NCBI GenBank assembly: GCA_964496125.1
Contig: CAZBXE010000004.1
Location: 1-64,000 of the forward strand
From: CAZBXE01 sp964496125
Lineage (GTDB): Bacteria > Chlamydiota > Chlamydiia > Chlamydiales > CAZBXE01
DNA length: 64,000 bases
Direction: 5' to 3'
Shown here one piece after another: positions 44,806 to 51,824 of this stretch. Position 1 is the first letter of the stretch, and each line of letters starts with the position of its first letter. The translations under genes and the position numbers were made by a program. Under the pieces are notes generated by a model. That model did not search any database. It saw nothing but the letters and a program-made list of their open reading frames with translations, and was not told the DNA's origin.

Positions 44806-46245
44806 TTATCCCACAGAGTTTTCAAGTTTTAAGGTGAGCAATTTCTGCGACTCTGCCGCAAATTCGAGGGGAAGCTCTTTGATTACGTCTTTGCAAAAGC
44901 CGCTGACAATGAGGCTTACAGCATCCTCATGAGAGAGGCCTCGTGACCGTAGGTAGAAGAGCTGCTCTTCATTCATTTTGGAGGTGGAGGCTTCATGCTC
45001 TACTTCACTTGTGTCATTGCCAACTTCGATATAGGGGAATGTGTTTGCAGAACACGCATTGCCTACAAGCATCGAGTCGCACTGCGTGTAGTTTCTTGCC
45101 CCTTGAGCTTTGGGTGCAATTTTCACAAGGCCCCTGTAGCTATTGCTAGACGCATCTGCTGATATGCCTTTGGAGACGATGGTAGACTTTGTATTTTTCC
45201 CAAGATGGATCATCTTCGTGCCCGTATCAGCCTGCATCTTTCCATTGGTAAGGGCAACAGAGTAAAACTCTCCTACGGACTCATCCCCTTGTAAAAGGCA
45301 GCTGGGGTACTTCCAGGTAATAGCAGCGCCCACTTCTACCTGTGTCCAGGAGATTTTGGAACGGAAGCCTTGGCAACGTCCCCGTTTTGTCACAAAGTTA
45401 TAGACCCCCCCTTTCCCTGTTTTGGGGTCCCCTGCATACCAGTTTTGCACTGTGGAGTACTTAATTTCAGCTCGGTCGAGGGCGATGAGCTCAACGACAG
45501 CTGCGTGGAGCTGGTTTGTGTCGTAGGCGGGAGCTGTGCAGCCTTCAAGGTAGCTTACAAAACTATCCTCTTCTGCGATGATAAGAGTGCGTTCAAATTG
45601 CCCAGACTGTTGATCATTGATTCTGAAATAGGTGGATAGTTCCATGGGGCATCGTACCCCCTTGGGGACGTAGACAAAGGACCCATCGCTAAAGACAGCG
45701 GAGTTCAGTGTGGCAAAAAAGTTATCTCCAATCGGCACAACGCTTCCTAGATATTTTTTCACAAGCTCAGGGTAGTGTTCAATGGCTTCTGACATGGAGC
45801 AGAGGATAACGCCCGCTTCTTTGAGTTTTTCTTGGAAGGTTGTATGGAGGGAAACCGAGTCAAAAACGACGTCCATAGCTACGTTTGTGAGTTTTTTCTG
45901 TTCATCGAGGGGGATGCCAAGCTTTTCAAAGGTGCGTAGGATTTCCGGGTCGACTTCGTCAAGCGAGTTAAGCTTGGGCTTTTTTTGAGGGGCAGAGTAG
46001 TAGGTAATCGCTTGGTAATCGATGGGCGGGTAGGTAACGTTTTGCCATTTAGGCTCTTTTTCTTCCAGCCATCTATGGTAGGCTTTTAGGCGAAAGTCTA
46101 GCATGAAGGACGGTTCGCCTTTTTTTTCCGAGAGGGCGCGGATGGTCGATTCGTTAAGACCTGGAGGGAGCCTATCCGATGTTACATCGGTGGTAAATCC
46201 ATACTTGTATTCCTGGCGTTCATTGAGTAGGCTTTGCGTGGACAT
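44806..46245 (-). CDS. sufB: Fe-S cluster assembly protein SufB
   Basis: A 479-residue scaffold subunit; length and pattern are typical (YVPKGVRCPMELSTYFRIN, EDSFVSYLEGCTAPAYDTNQLHAAVVELIA, ARNYTQCDSMLVG, EVEHEASTSKMNEEQLFYLRSRGL). It heads the sufBCDS operon. The predicted promoter puts the start point at or within a few bases of the ATG, so the mRNA may be leaderless. The same sufB-C-D-S order is found near pbpB in Chlamydia trachomatis. Confidence 0.96.
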   Translation of the reverse strand: MSTQSLLNERQEYKYGFTTDVTSDRLPPGLNESTIRALSEKKGEPSFMLDFRLKAYHRWLEEKEPKWQNVTYPPIDYQAITYYSAPQKKPKLNSLDEVDPEILRTFEKLGIPLDEQKKLTNVAMDVVFDSVSLHTTFQEKLKEAGVILCSMSEAIEHYPELVKKYLGSVVPIGDNFFATLNSAVFSDGSFVYVPKGVRCPMELSTYFRINDQQSGQFERTLIIAEEDSFVSYLEGCTAPAYDTNQLHAAVVELIALDRAEIKYSTVQNWYAGDPKTGKGGVYNFVTKRGRCQGFRSKISWTQVEVGAAITWKYPSCLLQGDESVGEFYSVALTNGKMQADTGTKMIHLGKNTKSTIVSKGISADASSNSYRGLVKIAPKAQGARNYTQCDSMLVGNACSANTFPYIEVGNDTSEVEHEASTSKMNEEQLFYLRSRGLSHEDAVSLIVSGFCKDVIKELPLEFAAESQKLLTLKLENSVG

Positions 46246-46252
46246 AGAGAGT

Positions 46253-46281
46253 ATTTTACAGGAATATTCCTATTCTTACAA
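46253..46281 (-). promoter_or_regulatory. suf operon promoter with palindromic operator in the spacer
   Basis: Read on the minus strand: TTGTAA (46281-46276), a 17-base spacer, TAAAAT (46258-46253), then ACTCTCT and the sufB ATG. The perfect 12-bp palindrome AGGAATATTCCT (46260-46271) lies entirely inside the spacer, a classic repressor-site position. It does not look like a known IscR or SufR site to me. Confidence 0.6.
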
Positions 46282-46315
46282 ATTAAAATTATTGTTTATA
46301 ACAATTGCATGTGTC

Positions 46316-46336
46316 TATACCCAAATGGACTGAAAA
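46316..46336 (+). repeat. Left copy of a 21-nt inverted repeat bounding the accessory segment
   Basis: TATACCCAAATGGACTGAAAA. The reverse complement of bases 49491-49511 is identical at 19 of 21 positions (differences G/A at positions 13 and 17). The two copies face each other 3.2 kb apart around the toxin-like, GNAT and exporter genes. No target-site duplication is evident next to either copy. Confidence 0.6.
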
Positions 46337-46338
46337 GC

Positions 46339-46497
46339 TCACCCTGTGCGCCCCGAAAGGGCTGAATTTATCTTAAGCCCCCCCTGAACAGCGGTCTCAT
46401 AAATGCTTTGAGTTAGGCCTAGTCCCCCTAATGTCCGATGCACTTCAATAGCAGCGCCAATAATCCTAGGCACGAAAACAAGATCTTTTTCCCCAGG
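46339..46497 (-). pseudogene. Remnant of a GxxExxY-family gene
   Basis: The 364-base region 46246-46609 has no intact gene. On the minus strand an open stretch of 52 codons (stop at 46339-46341, no start but a GTG at 46473) reads VPRIIGAAIEVHRTLG then SIYETAVQGGL. This is the N-terminal signature of GxxExxY proteins (normally IIGAAIEVHRxLGPGLLESxYE, about 120-130 residues). The sequence loses similarity after YETAVQ and ends in a stop, so only about one third remains. These small genes are often found in mobile or repeat-rich DNA, in keeping with the inverted repeat that touches its 3' end. Confidence 0.65.
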
Positions 46498-46609
46498 TTA
46501 TTTTGTATCGGTAAAATTTGTTCGATTAAGCATTTCTTGATAGACCAAAAAACAGTAACTCCTATTTGAAATTCATGGTACAATCCTGACATCATTTGGA
46601 GACTTTTAA

Positions 46610-48118
46610 ATGGACATGACTTATCAATTTGCCTGGAAAGAAGGTGAAACAGTCTTTTTCATTGATGTTTTTGATTACAGATATGCAGCAAAGAATGGAA
46701 ACTTATCCTGGCGGATTAATAATCCTGGGTTAGTCAAGCATCATTGTCGCTATGCAAAGAAAAATGGCTCGATTGGAGTATGGGAGAATTTTGCTATTTT
46801 TTCAAACCCTCATCAAGGTCATCAAGCTTTGAACGAGTGGCTACACTCCAAAACAATGTTGCAATGTGATTTACATGGCATCGCTAAGCATTATCAAACA
46901 TTTTCTTCAGAACAATTCGTGCAATCTTTAGCAGCAGCCAGTAAAATATCCCCTAAAACTAAATTGAAAGACCTAACTGGGCTTGAATTTGACGCACTAC
47001 TTTCCTCTATAGAGAAGTTCTGTGGGTTTTGCCGAGTGGGTAGTGAAAAGTTTTATCTATTACCTAAAATAGCTGCAAAAATCGAATGTCCCGATAAAGA
47101 GGATCTTTATCTTGTTGGTAAAGACATCACTTTGACGCGGGAAGAGGCAATACAATGGATTGATTCTCATAAACTTGATGCTGTTATAGTTCGTCATTCA
47201 AATGGGACTCATTTACGTTCTAGACCTCGCTATCGCATGCAAACATTAAAATTGACATGGGAGCAACATTGTGAAACGGAGGGAGAATTAGATATCTTAG
47301 CTCGCATGGTAGGCCAAAAGGGTCCTGACCAATGCACATGGGGTTTCATTAACGGTATTCGAAATACGAGAGAAGAGGCAATTGAATCTTCTGATTTGAT
47401 TTCAAAAAAGGCAGGAAACGAACTGGTAGTTTCATTACGAAATGATCAGGTTTTGTGGGGTGCCAAAGAGGCGAGCGTGGCCTTACTACTAAAAATGGGC
47501 ATCGATACTCCTATCGTTAAAAGTGCAGTTCAGTTTTTCAGATATTTACTTTCAATGTCTGAAAATCAAAAAAATTCACCAGTAATTATATTTGCTCACA
47601 GCCAAGGTGCGGCCATTAGTGAGCATGCAATTGCTTTGCTTTCTAAGCAAGAGAGACAGCAAATTCGAATTTTTACATTTGGAGGATGGTCTTTTATCGC
47701 GCCAGATGCTGCTCATCCAGATTCTCATAATTATGCAAGTGTCGGAGATCTAATACCTCGCGTTGGTTCTTATAACTCTCAATACCTTGCAATTAGAAGA
47801 TACGAAGGTTTAAAAGAAGGGTTAACCCATGATGAAATCATTCGGCGTTTAGCTTTTGGAGATGCAATTCAAGATCTCGATTGTTTAGATCCTCATGTTC
47901 ATGAAAGATATGCTCAGGAAAGATGTAAGTTTTATAGAAATGAATTCGAAAAAATACGCAATGTCACTGTTGTAAATCCTGGAAGTGTGTGGGAACATTC
48001 TTTCAGGAATGAAAGTTATCAAAATATCGTTCTTGAAAAGATTGAGAAATATAGAAAAAGCTCAATTAGAATAGCACACATGGACTCTCAAAAATTTCTT
48101 GTTGAATCTTTTTTTTAA
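46610..48118 (+). CDS. Putative toxin/effector: NPG-type N-terminal region plus C-terminal serine hydrolase
   Basis: A 502-residue protein without signal peptide. Residues about 29-140 (NGNLSWRINNPG, then FAIFSNPHQGHQALNEWL) resemble the NPGN-type module of phage-tail and polymorphic-toxin proteins. Residues 172-206 (LTREEAIQWIDSH, SNGTHLRSRP) resemble the small DUF3892-like module seen in toxin contexts. The C-terminal part is an alpha/beta hydrolase: FINGIRNTREEA, then AHSQGA with the nucleophile at S331, SVGDLIPR (D380) and a late His (H463) as candidate triad; it is reminiscent of chlamydial DUF687. A lipase or esterase acting in a host or rival cell is inferred. The gene is AT-richer than its neighbours and a membrane-protein gene follows ten bases later. 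Confidence 0.65.
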   Translation: MDMTYQFAWKEGETVFFIDVFDYRYAAKNGNLSWRINNPGLVKHHCRYAKKNGSIGVWENFAIFSNPHQGHQALNEWLHSKTMLQCDLHGIAKHYQTFSSEQFVQSLAAASKISPKTKLKDLTGLEFDALLSSIEKFCGFCRVGSEKFYLLPKIAAKIECPDKEDLYLVGKDITLTREEAIQWIDSHKLDAVIVRHSNGTHLRSRPRYRMQTLKLTWEQHCETEGELDILARMVGQKGPDQCTWGFINGIRNTREEAIESSDLISKKAGNELVVSLRNDQVLWGAKEASVALLLKMGIDTPIVKSAVQFFRYLLSMSENQKNSPVIIFAHSQGAAISEHAIALLSKQERQQIRIFTFGGWSFIAPDAAHPDSHNYASVGDLIPRVGSYNSQYLAIRRYEGLKEGLTHDEIIRRLAFGDAIQDLDCLDPHVHERYAQERCKFYRNEFEKIRNVTVVNPGSVWEHSFRNESYQNIVLEKIEKYRKSSIRIAHMDSQKFLVESFF

Positions 48119-48127
48119 GTGATACTT

Positions 48128-48466
48128 ATGAACATTTCCATTGATATTGAAGATGATAGGAAAAAGGCAAAAAGAAGTGCGTGGATAGCAACAGTTATTT
48201 ATATTGTCCTGTTTCCATTTATTTTTATGTTTGCTGCTACAAGTATTATGATATTTGATTGTCCCAGTATGTCTGTTTCCGTTGGTTTGTCGATCATATT
48301 CTTGTGCTTTTGTGTGCCTTTATCAATACCATTTACTTTTTATTTTGTCTGGTATCGGTATTCCCAAGGGGAATATAAAAAGAGTCGTCAGTTTTGTCTA
48401 CTACCACTTTATATTGCCACGATTGCATTTACTTATAATGCTATAGTGGATGCTTTTATTCATTAA
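48128..48466 (+). CDS. Small membrane protein, immunity-like position
   Basis: A 112-residue protein with three predicted membrane helices (WIATVIYIVLFPFIFMFAATSIMIF; VGLSIIFLCFCVPLSIPFTFYFVW; FCLLPLYIATIAFTYNAIV), an acidic N-terminus (MNISIDIEDDRKKAKR) and no recognised family. ATG 48128 is preferred over an in-frame GTG at 48119 that abuts the stop of the effector-like gene. Membrane-anchored immunity proteins commonly follow phospholipase toxins, so this could protect the producer from the upstream protein; the assignment rests on position and topology only. Confidence 0.6.
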   Translation: MNISIDIEDDRKKAKRSAWIATVIYIVLFPFIFMFAATSIMIFDCPSMSVSVGLSIIFLCFCVPLSIPFTFYFVWYRYSQGEYKKSRQFCLLPLYIATIAFTYNAIVDAFIH

Positions 48467-48495
48467 CACAAAACATATTAAATAAGGCTTGTAAC

Positions 48496-49026
48496 ATGAA
48501 TGTTATAAATAAACTGATGTTGCACGTTCTTCAAAAGGAAGAGCTGACAGATATTATTAAAAAATTCACTTTTCCATGGAGTTCTTTTCAAGCCACTCAA
48601 GAAAAATGGAAACGTTATTATGCAGAGCAGCAAAGAAGTATTCGCACAGTCTGTATTGCAAAAATTGGAGATGAGTTCATTGGCTATGGTAGCTTATTGA
48701 ATCATACAGAATACCCGGAATTCAAGACCCTTGGCATTCCAGAGATCAACGATGTTTGGGTCTCAGCGGAATATAGGGGGAATGGATATGGTAAACGATT
48801 GCTTCAACATCTGGAGGCGATTGCTGTTAAAGAGTCTCATAAACAAGTTGGAATTGGAGTTGGGCTTTATAAAGATTACGGGTGTGCTCAGAAACTGTAT
48901 GTTCGGATGGGATATATTCCTGATGGGAAAGGAGTGACCTATAAATATCAGCCTGTCAATGCTAGAGATTCGCATCCTGTAGATGATGACCTTATTATTT
49001 GGTTTAAAAAGGATTTAACATCATGA
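48496..49026 (+). CDS. GNAT-family N-acetyltransferase
   Basis: A 176-residue acetyltransferase. The acetyl-CoA-binding motif A is INDVWVSAEYRGNGYGKRLLQHLEAIA (R/QxxGxG/A as RGNGYG), followed by KQVGIGVGLYKDYGCAQKLYVRMGYIPDGKGVTYKYQPV (motif B), in pieces. The substrate is unknown; related proteins acetylate antibiotics, polyamines or protein N-termini. AAGG lies about eight bases before the ATG. It follows the small membrane protein by 29 bases within the same AT-richer segment. Confidence 0.8.
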   Translation: MNVINKLMLHVLQKEELTDIIKKFTFPWSSFQATQEKWKRYYAEQQRSIRTVCIAKIGDEFIGYGSLLNHTEYPEFKTLGIPEINDVWVSAEYRGNGYGKRLLQHLEAIAVKESHKQVGIGVGLYKDYGCAQKLYVRMGYIPDGKGVTYKYQPVNARDSHPVDDDLIIWFKKDLTS

Positions 49027-49150
49027 GTGGTGTGAATATTCGATCTTAAATACATTCAATTGTTTTTTCGATGAGTCCTATAGAAATGACAAGAACTAAA
49101 CAGAGAAACCTGATTAGCTTTTTTTTGGCCGTTTTGTTATTCTTGCTTGC

Positions 49151-49468
49151 ATGCAGTGGTTAGCTCTTTTCGTAGCAGGACTTTTTGAGATTGTCTGGGC
49201 TATCGGCCTTAAATATACCGAAGGCTTTACTAAGCTTTGGCCAAGTTTATTGACAGGAGGGTCTATGGTGATTAGCTTTTTCTTATTGAGCTACTCACTC
49301 AAGTCGATCCCGATGGGGACGGCGTACGCGGTCTGGACAGGAATTGGCGCTTGTGGAACCTTGTTATTTGGGATGTTTGCTTTAGGAGAGTCCAGAGATC
49401 CTGTTCGCGTTGGTTGCATTTTGGCGATTATTGCATGCATTTTCGTTTTAAAAATGACTCATAAATAA
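49151..49468 (+). CDS. sugE: SMR-family guanidinium exporter (Gdx/SugE type)
   Basis: A 105-residue, four-helix small multidrug resistance protein. Its pattern follows E. coli SugE/Gdx: AGLFEIVWAIGLKYTEGF (membrane-embedded Glu), SFFLLSYSLKSIPMGTAYAVWTGIGACGT and ALGESRDPVRVGCILAII. The W-x-G-L-K-Y-T-x-G-F signature distinguishes guanidinium exporters from EmrE-type drug pumps. No guanidine riboswitch is recognisable in the 124 bases upstream. It lies just inside the right inverted-repeat copy. Confidence 0.85.
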   Translation: MQWLALFVAGLFEIVWAIGLKYTEGFTKLWPSLLTGGSMVISFFLLSYSLKSIPMGTAYAVWTGIGACGTLLFGMFALGESRDPVRVGCILAIIACIFVLKMTHK

Positions 49469-49490
49469 TCATACGCAGGCAGAAACCAGA

Positions 49491-49511
49491 TTTTTAGTTC
49501 ATTTGGGTATA
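49491..49511 (-). repeat. Right copy of the 21-nt inverted repeat
   Basis: The reverse complement of this stretch is TATACCCAAATGAACTAAAAA, matching the left copy (46316-46336) at 19 of 21 positions. It lies between the exporter gene and tetR, marking the right edge of the segment. A small stem (CACTC/GAGTG, 49512-49527) follows immediately. Confidence 0.6.
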
Positions 49512-49538
49512 CACTCGTATGAGAGTGAGCTGTCTAGA

Positions 49539-50171
49539 TCAAGATCTTTTGCCTGTTAAGGCGTTTACTAGCATTTGAGTGATCCATGTCTCATAGTCGT
49601 CAGATGTCCAGCCTTGTTCTACAACGAGCATCCGATACAGATCTCGTCCTGTAAAGGACCATAGGATATCCCTTGCCTTTTTGACGCTAAGGCCTGCTGC
49701 CAGGGATTGTTCTTCTTTCATGGCTTGTATAGTGATTGCTTGCCGATCGTAACGACGCATCTCTCTTTCTTTTTCGAGTTCTTTAAATTCAGGGGCAAGG
49801 ATAGCTGCTCCTCGAAAAACATCCATTTGAGCCTTTTCTGCATCATACATTTGCCTTGCGATTTTTGCTGAAAAATGAAGGCGCATTGTTGGAGACTTTT
49901 CTTGGATGCTTAATTCAACAAGAGCATCAAACTGATCCCCGGGAAGCGCCTCATCCATAAGCGCGCGAAGCACACCGCGCTTAGATTGAAAAAGTGAGTA
50001 AACGGTAGGTATTGAAACGCCTGCAGATTGGGCTATTTTTTCAATCGTGACATTTTCAAATCCTTCCGATTCAAAAAGATTTTTTGCGGCAACAAGAATG
50101 CGGGTTTTTGTTTGCGTCGCTTGGGTATTTCTGGTTGCAGACCTATACGGTCTTTTTTTTATCTTTGACAT
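49539..50171 (-). CDS. TetR-family transcriptional repressor
   Basis: A 210-residue regulator. The N-terminal helix-turn-helix is RILVAAKNLFESEGFENVTIEKIAQSAGVSIPTVYSLFQSKRGVLRAL, given here in family order (about 25-75); the remainder is a helical ligand-binding domain with no recognised ligand. The start codon directly abuts a 26-bp palindrome, no ribosome binding site is seen, and a TTGGAC-18-TATACT promoter would start transcription next to the ATG, so the mRNA is probably leaderless. It is divergent from and likely represses the SnoaL-like gene. Confidence 0.88.
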   Translation of the reverse strand: MSKIKKRPYRSATRNTQATQTKTRILVAAKNLFESEGFENVTIEKIAQSAGVSIPTVYSLFQSKRGVLRALMDEALPGDQFDALVELSIQEKSPTMRLHFSAKIARQMYDAEKAQMDVFRGAAILAPEFKELEKEREMRRYDRQAITIQAMKEEQSLAAGLSVKKARDILWSFTGRDLYRMLVVEQGWTSDDYETWITQMLVNALTGKRS

Positions 50172-50197
50172 ATTGGTTGTAGTATACTACAATCAAT
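50165..50197. promoter_or_regulatory. Divergent promoters sharing a 26-bp TetR operator
   Basis: On the plus strand TTGACA (50165-50170), a 17-base spacer and TACAAT (50188-50193) form a consensus promoter for the SnoaL-like gene. Bases 50172-50197 form an inverted repeat with a perfect 16-bp core TTGTAGTATACTACAA (50177-50192) and one mismatched pair outside it. The repeat covers the spacer, the -10 of this promoter and the -10 (TATACT) of the opposite tetR promoter, so one bound dimer would silence both. Confidence 0.8.
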
Positions 50198-50232
50198 TTA
50201 AATTGTCCAAAGATTTCACAAGGAGAAAGATC

Positions 50233-50601
50233 GTGACAGACACAACGTCTACAGCAGTAGGATATTATACAGCTCTTGGAAAGAGGGATGTGGAAGCAGT
50301 GAAAAAATGCCTCCATCCTGATGTGCAATTTTCCGATCCCCAGGAAACGGTTGTAGGCAGAGAAGCTGTCCTTAAGGCAGCCAAGGGCTTCACAGCGATT
50401 TTTAAATCTCTTACGATTCGCGCGAAATTTGGGTCAGATACCCAAGCCTTGATTGTCTATGATGTAGAAATCCCCGGGCTTTCTAAAAACTTGCGTGCCG
50501 CTTCTCTACTGACTTTTCAAGATGGCCTCATTTCAAATATAGAGCTTATTTACGATACCCGCTGTTTCATGGAGAAAAAAAAGGAAGTTCTCTCCACATG
50601 A
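50233..50601 (+). CDS. SnoaL-like (NTF2-fold) small protein
   Basis: A 122-residue protein of the SnoaL/NTF2 fold: TAVGYYTALGKRDVEAVKKCLHPDVQFSDP, then VVGREAVLKAAKGF, and a C-terminal sheet ending in LISNIELIYDTRCF. The family binds or isomerises small polycyclic or hydrophobic molecules in a cone-shaped pocket; the substrate here is unknown. GTG 50233 with AGGAG (50221-50225) is chosen, because longer readings would begin inside or upstream of the shared operator. Control by the divergent TetR protein suggests induction by a small molecule. Confidence 0.75.
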   Translation: MTDTTSTAVGYYTALGKRDVEAVKKCLHPDVQFSDPQETVVGREAVLKAAKGFTAIFKSLTIRAKFGSDTQALIVYDVEIPGLSKNLRAASLLTFQDGLISNIELIYDTRCFMEKKKEVLST

Positions 50602-50656
50602 TTGAGAAATGCAAAAGTGTACGCCTGGCGTGAATTGCAAATTGGCACTTTAGGGC

Positions 50657-50685
50657 TTGGATGAATTCCACATTTTTGTTAAAAT
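50657..50685 (+). promoter_or_regulatory. Promoter of the polysaccharide-export genes
   Basis: TTGGAT (50657-50662), a 17-base spacer and TAAAAT (50680-50685) give a start near 50692 and a leader of about 68 bases before the wza-like ATG. The leader contains AGCTA/TAGCT arms (around 50704-50732) that could form a hairpin. Confidence 0.5.
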
Positions 50686-50759
50686 TGCGACACGCTGGGT
50701 GGTAGCTAGAGGCACAAGCCCCTTGCTTTAGCTGAGGGAGTATTCAGAGTGGTCACAAT

Positions 50760-51815
50760 ATGATTGGAAGAGCCTTACTTACCCTGCTTTTGTCTGTCTT
50801 TTTAACCTCTTGCTGCAATAGTGCTTGCTACAACTATTGCACATGTGTAGAGGGCGCAGCAGAATTTGTCACCGATTCCTATAAAATTCGGCAAGGTAAG
50901 CTTGCCATCTTGGAAATGCAAGGTGTCTGTGTTGGAGAGTTGCCAAACGATGCGATGTGTGAGTACCAAGATAGCATTTATGAAGATGATATCCTCAACA
51001 TCATGGTGTTCCACCCCACCCGAAAAGACCTCATGGAGTCCATACGGACAATCAATGAGACGATCGGCTTCCGGGTAAAAAATGGGGAGATCAATATTCC
51101 CGATATCCAGGCAATCTGTGTCAGAGGTCTTCCCCTCGAGATGGCGCGCGGTGTGATCGAAAGGGCTGTCCGGGACCAAGTCGGAGAGGCGGAGGTCTTC
51201 CTTAGCTATAGAGATAGGCTGTCGAGGAAAGTAGAGCTTGCAGGTCTTGTAAAGACAGCCAGTATTCCAGTGGATGGCAAAATACGGCTCTACGATGTCC
51301 TCTCAAGAGCCGGCATACCTCCCTGTGCAAACTTCTTTATGAGCTATGTTTCTCGCTGCAACTGTCCCCTGCCGCTTGATATCAGTAAATTAATGCTAGA
51401 GGGCGATATGTGCCAAAATATTGTGATGCGAGGCGGTGATAAAGTTTTTATCGCAGATGATTGCGAAGGACGCGCCACGGTCATGGGAGAGGTAATGAAA
51501 CCCACCGCTATTCCCCTCCCCAAAGGCTATATTTCACTTCGCGAGGCATTAGTGGCTGCAGGCGGTATTCCCTTCACGGGTAATCGTGACTGCATTCAAA
51601 TCATCCGTGGAAATCTTCCGAGTCCAAAAATTTATGTACTTTCTTGGGAACATATAGTAAATCTACCCAACGACAGCTTGCTATTGATGCCGGGGGATAC
51701 GGTGTACGTTTCCGAGAGGCCGATCACCCAGTGGAATCGCTTCATCAGCCAGCTTCTGCCGAGCTTATCGGGAGCGATGCAGGGTTTTGGAGCATATAAA
51801 TTATTTTATCCATAG
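50760..51815 (+). CDS. Wza-like polysaccharide export lipoprotein
   Basis: A 351-residue exported protein. The signal peptide ends in a lipobox (LLSVFLTSCC, likely lipidated at C18). A Poly_export domain (DSIYEDDILNIMVFHPTRKD, then INIPDIQAICVRGLPLEMARGVIERAV) is followed by two SLBB domains (VELAGLVKTASIPVDGKIRLYDVLSRAG and ATVMGEVMKPTAIPLPKGYISLREALVAAGG) and the C-terminal MPGDTVYVSE. Such proteins form the outer-membrane channel for capsule or exopolysaccharide. It contains more cysteines than usual for the family. The Wzz-like gene starts nine bases later. Synthesis genes are not adjacent; the deoxysugar cassette at 8.8-11.9 kb could be related. Confidence 0.85.
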   Translation: MIGRALLTLLLSVFLTSCCNSACYNYCTCVEGAAEFVTDSYKIRQGKLAILEMQGVCVGELPNDAMCEYQDSIYEDDILNIMVFHPTRKDLMESIRTINETIGFRVKNGEINIPDIQAICVRGLPLEMARGVIERAVRDQVGEAEVFLSYRDRLSRKVELAGLVKTASIPVDGKIRLYDVLSRAGIPPCANFFMSYVSRCNCPLPLDISKLMLEGDMCQNIVMRGGDKVFIADDCEGRATVMGEVMKPTAIPLPKGYISLREALVAAGGIPFTGNRDCIQIIRGNLPSPKIYVLSWEHIVNLPNDSLLLMPGDTVYVSERPITQWNRFISQLLPSLSGAMQGFGAYKLFYP

Positions 51816-51824
51816 GGAGAGTGT

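Noticed and set aside
49027..49150. Guanidine riboswitch ahead of the Gdx-type exporter
   Set aside because: No ykkC-type conserved segments or ACGR-loop hairpin pair can be found in the 124 bases.
50047..50232. N-terminal extension of the SnoaL-like protein
   Set aside because: It would run through tetR, the shared operator and the promoter; GTG 50233 with AGGAG fits the family length.
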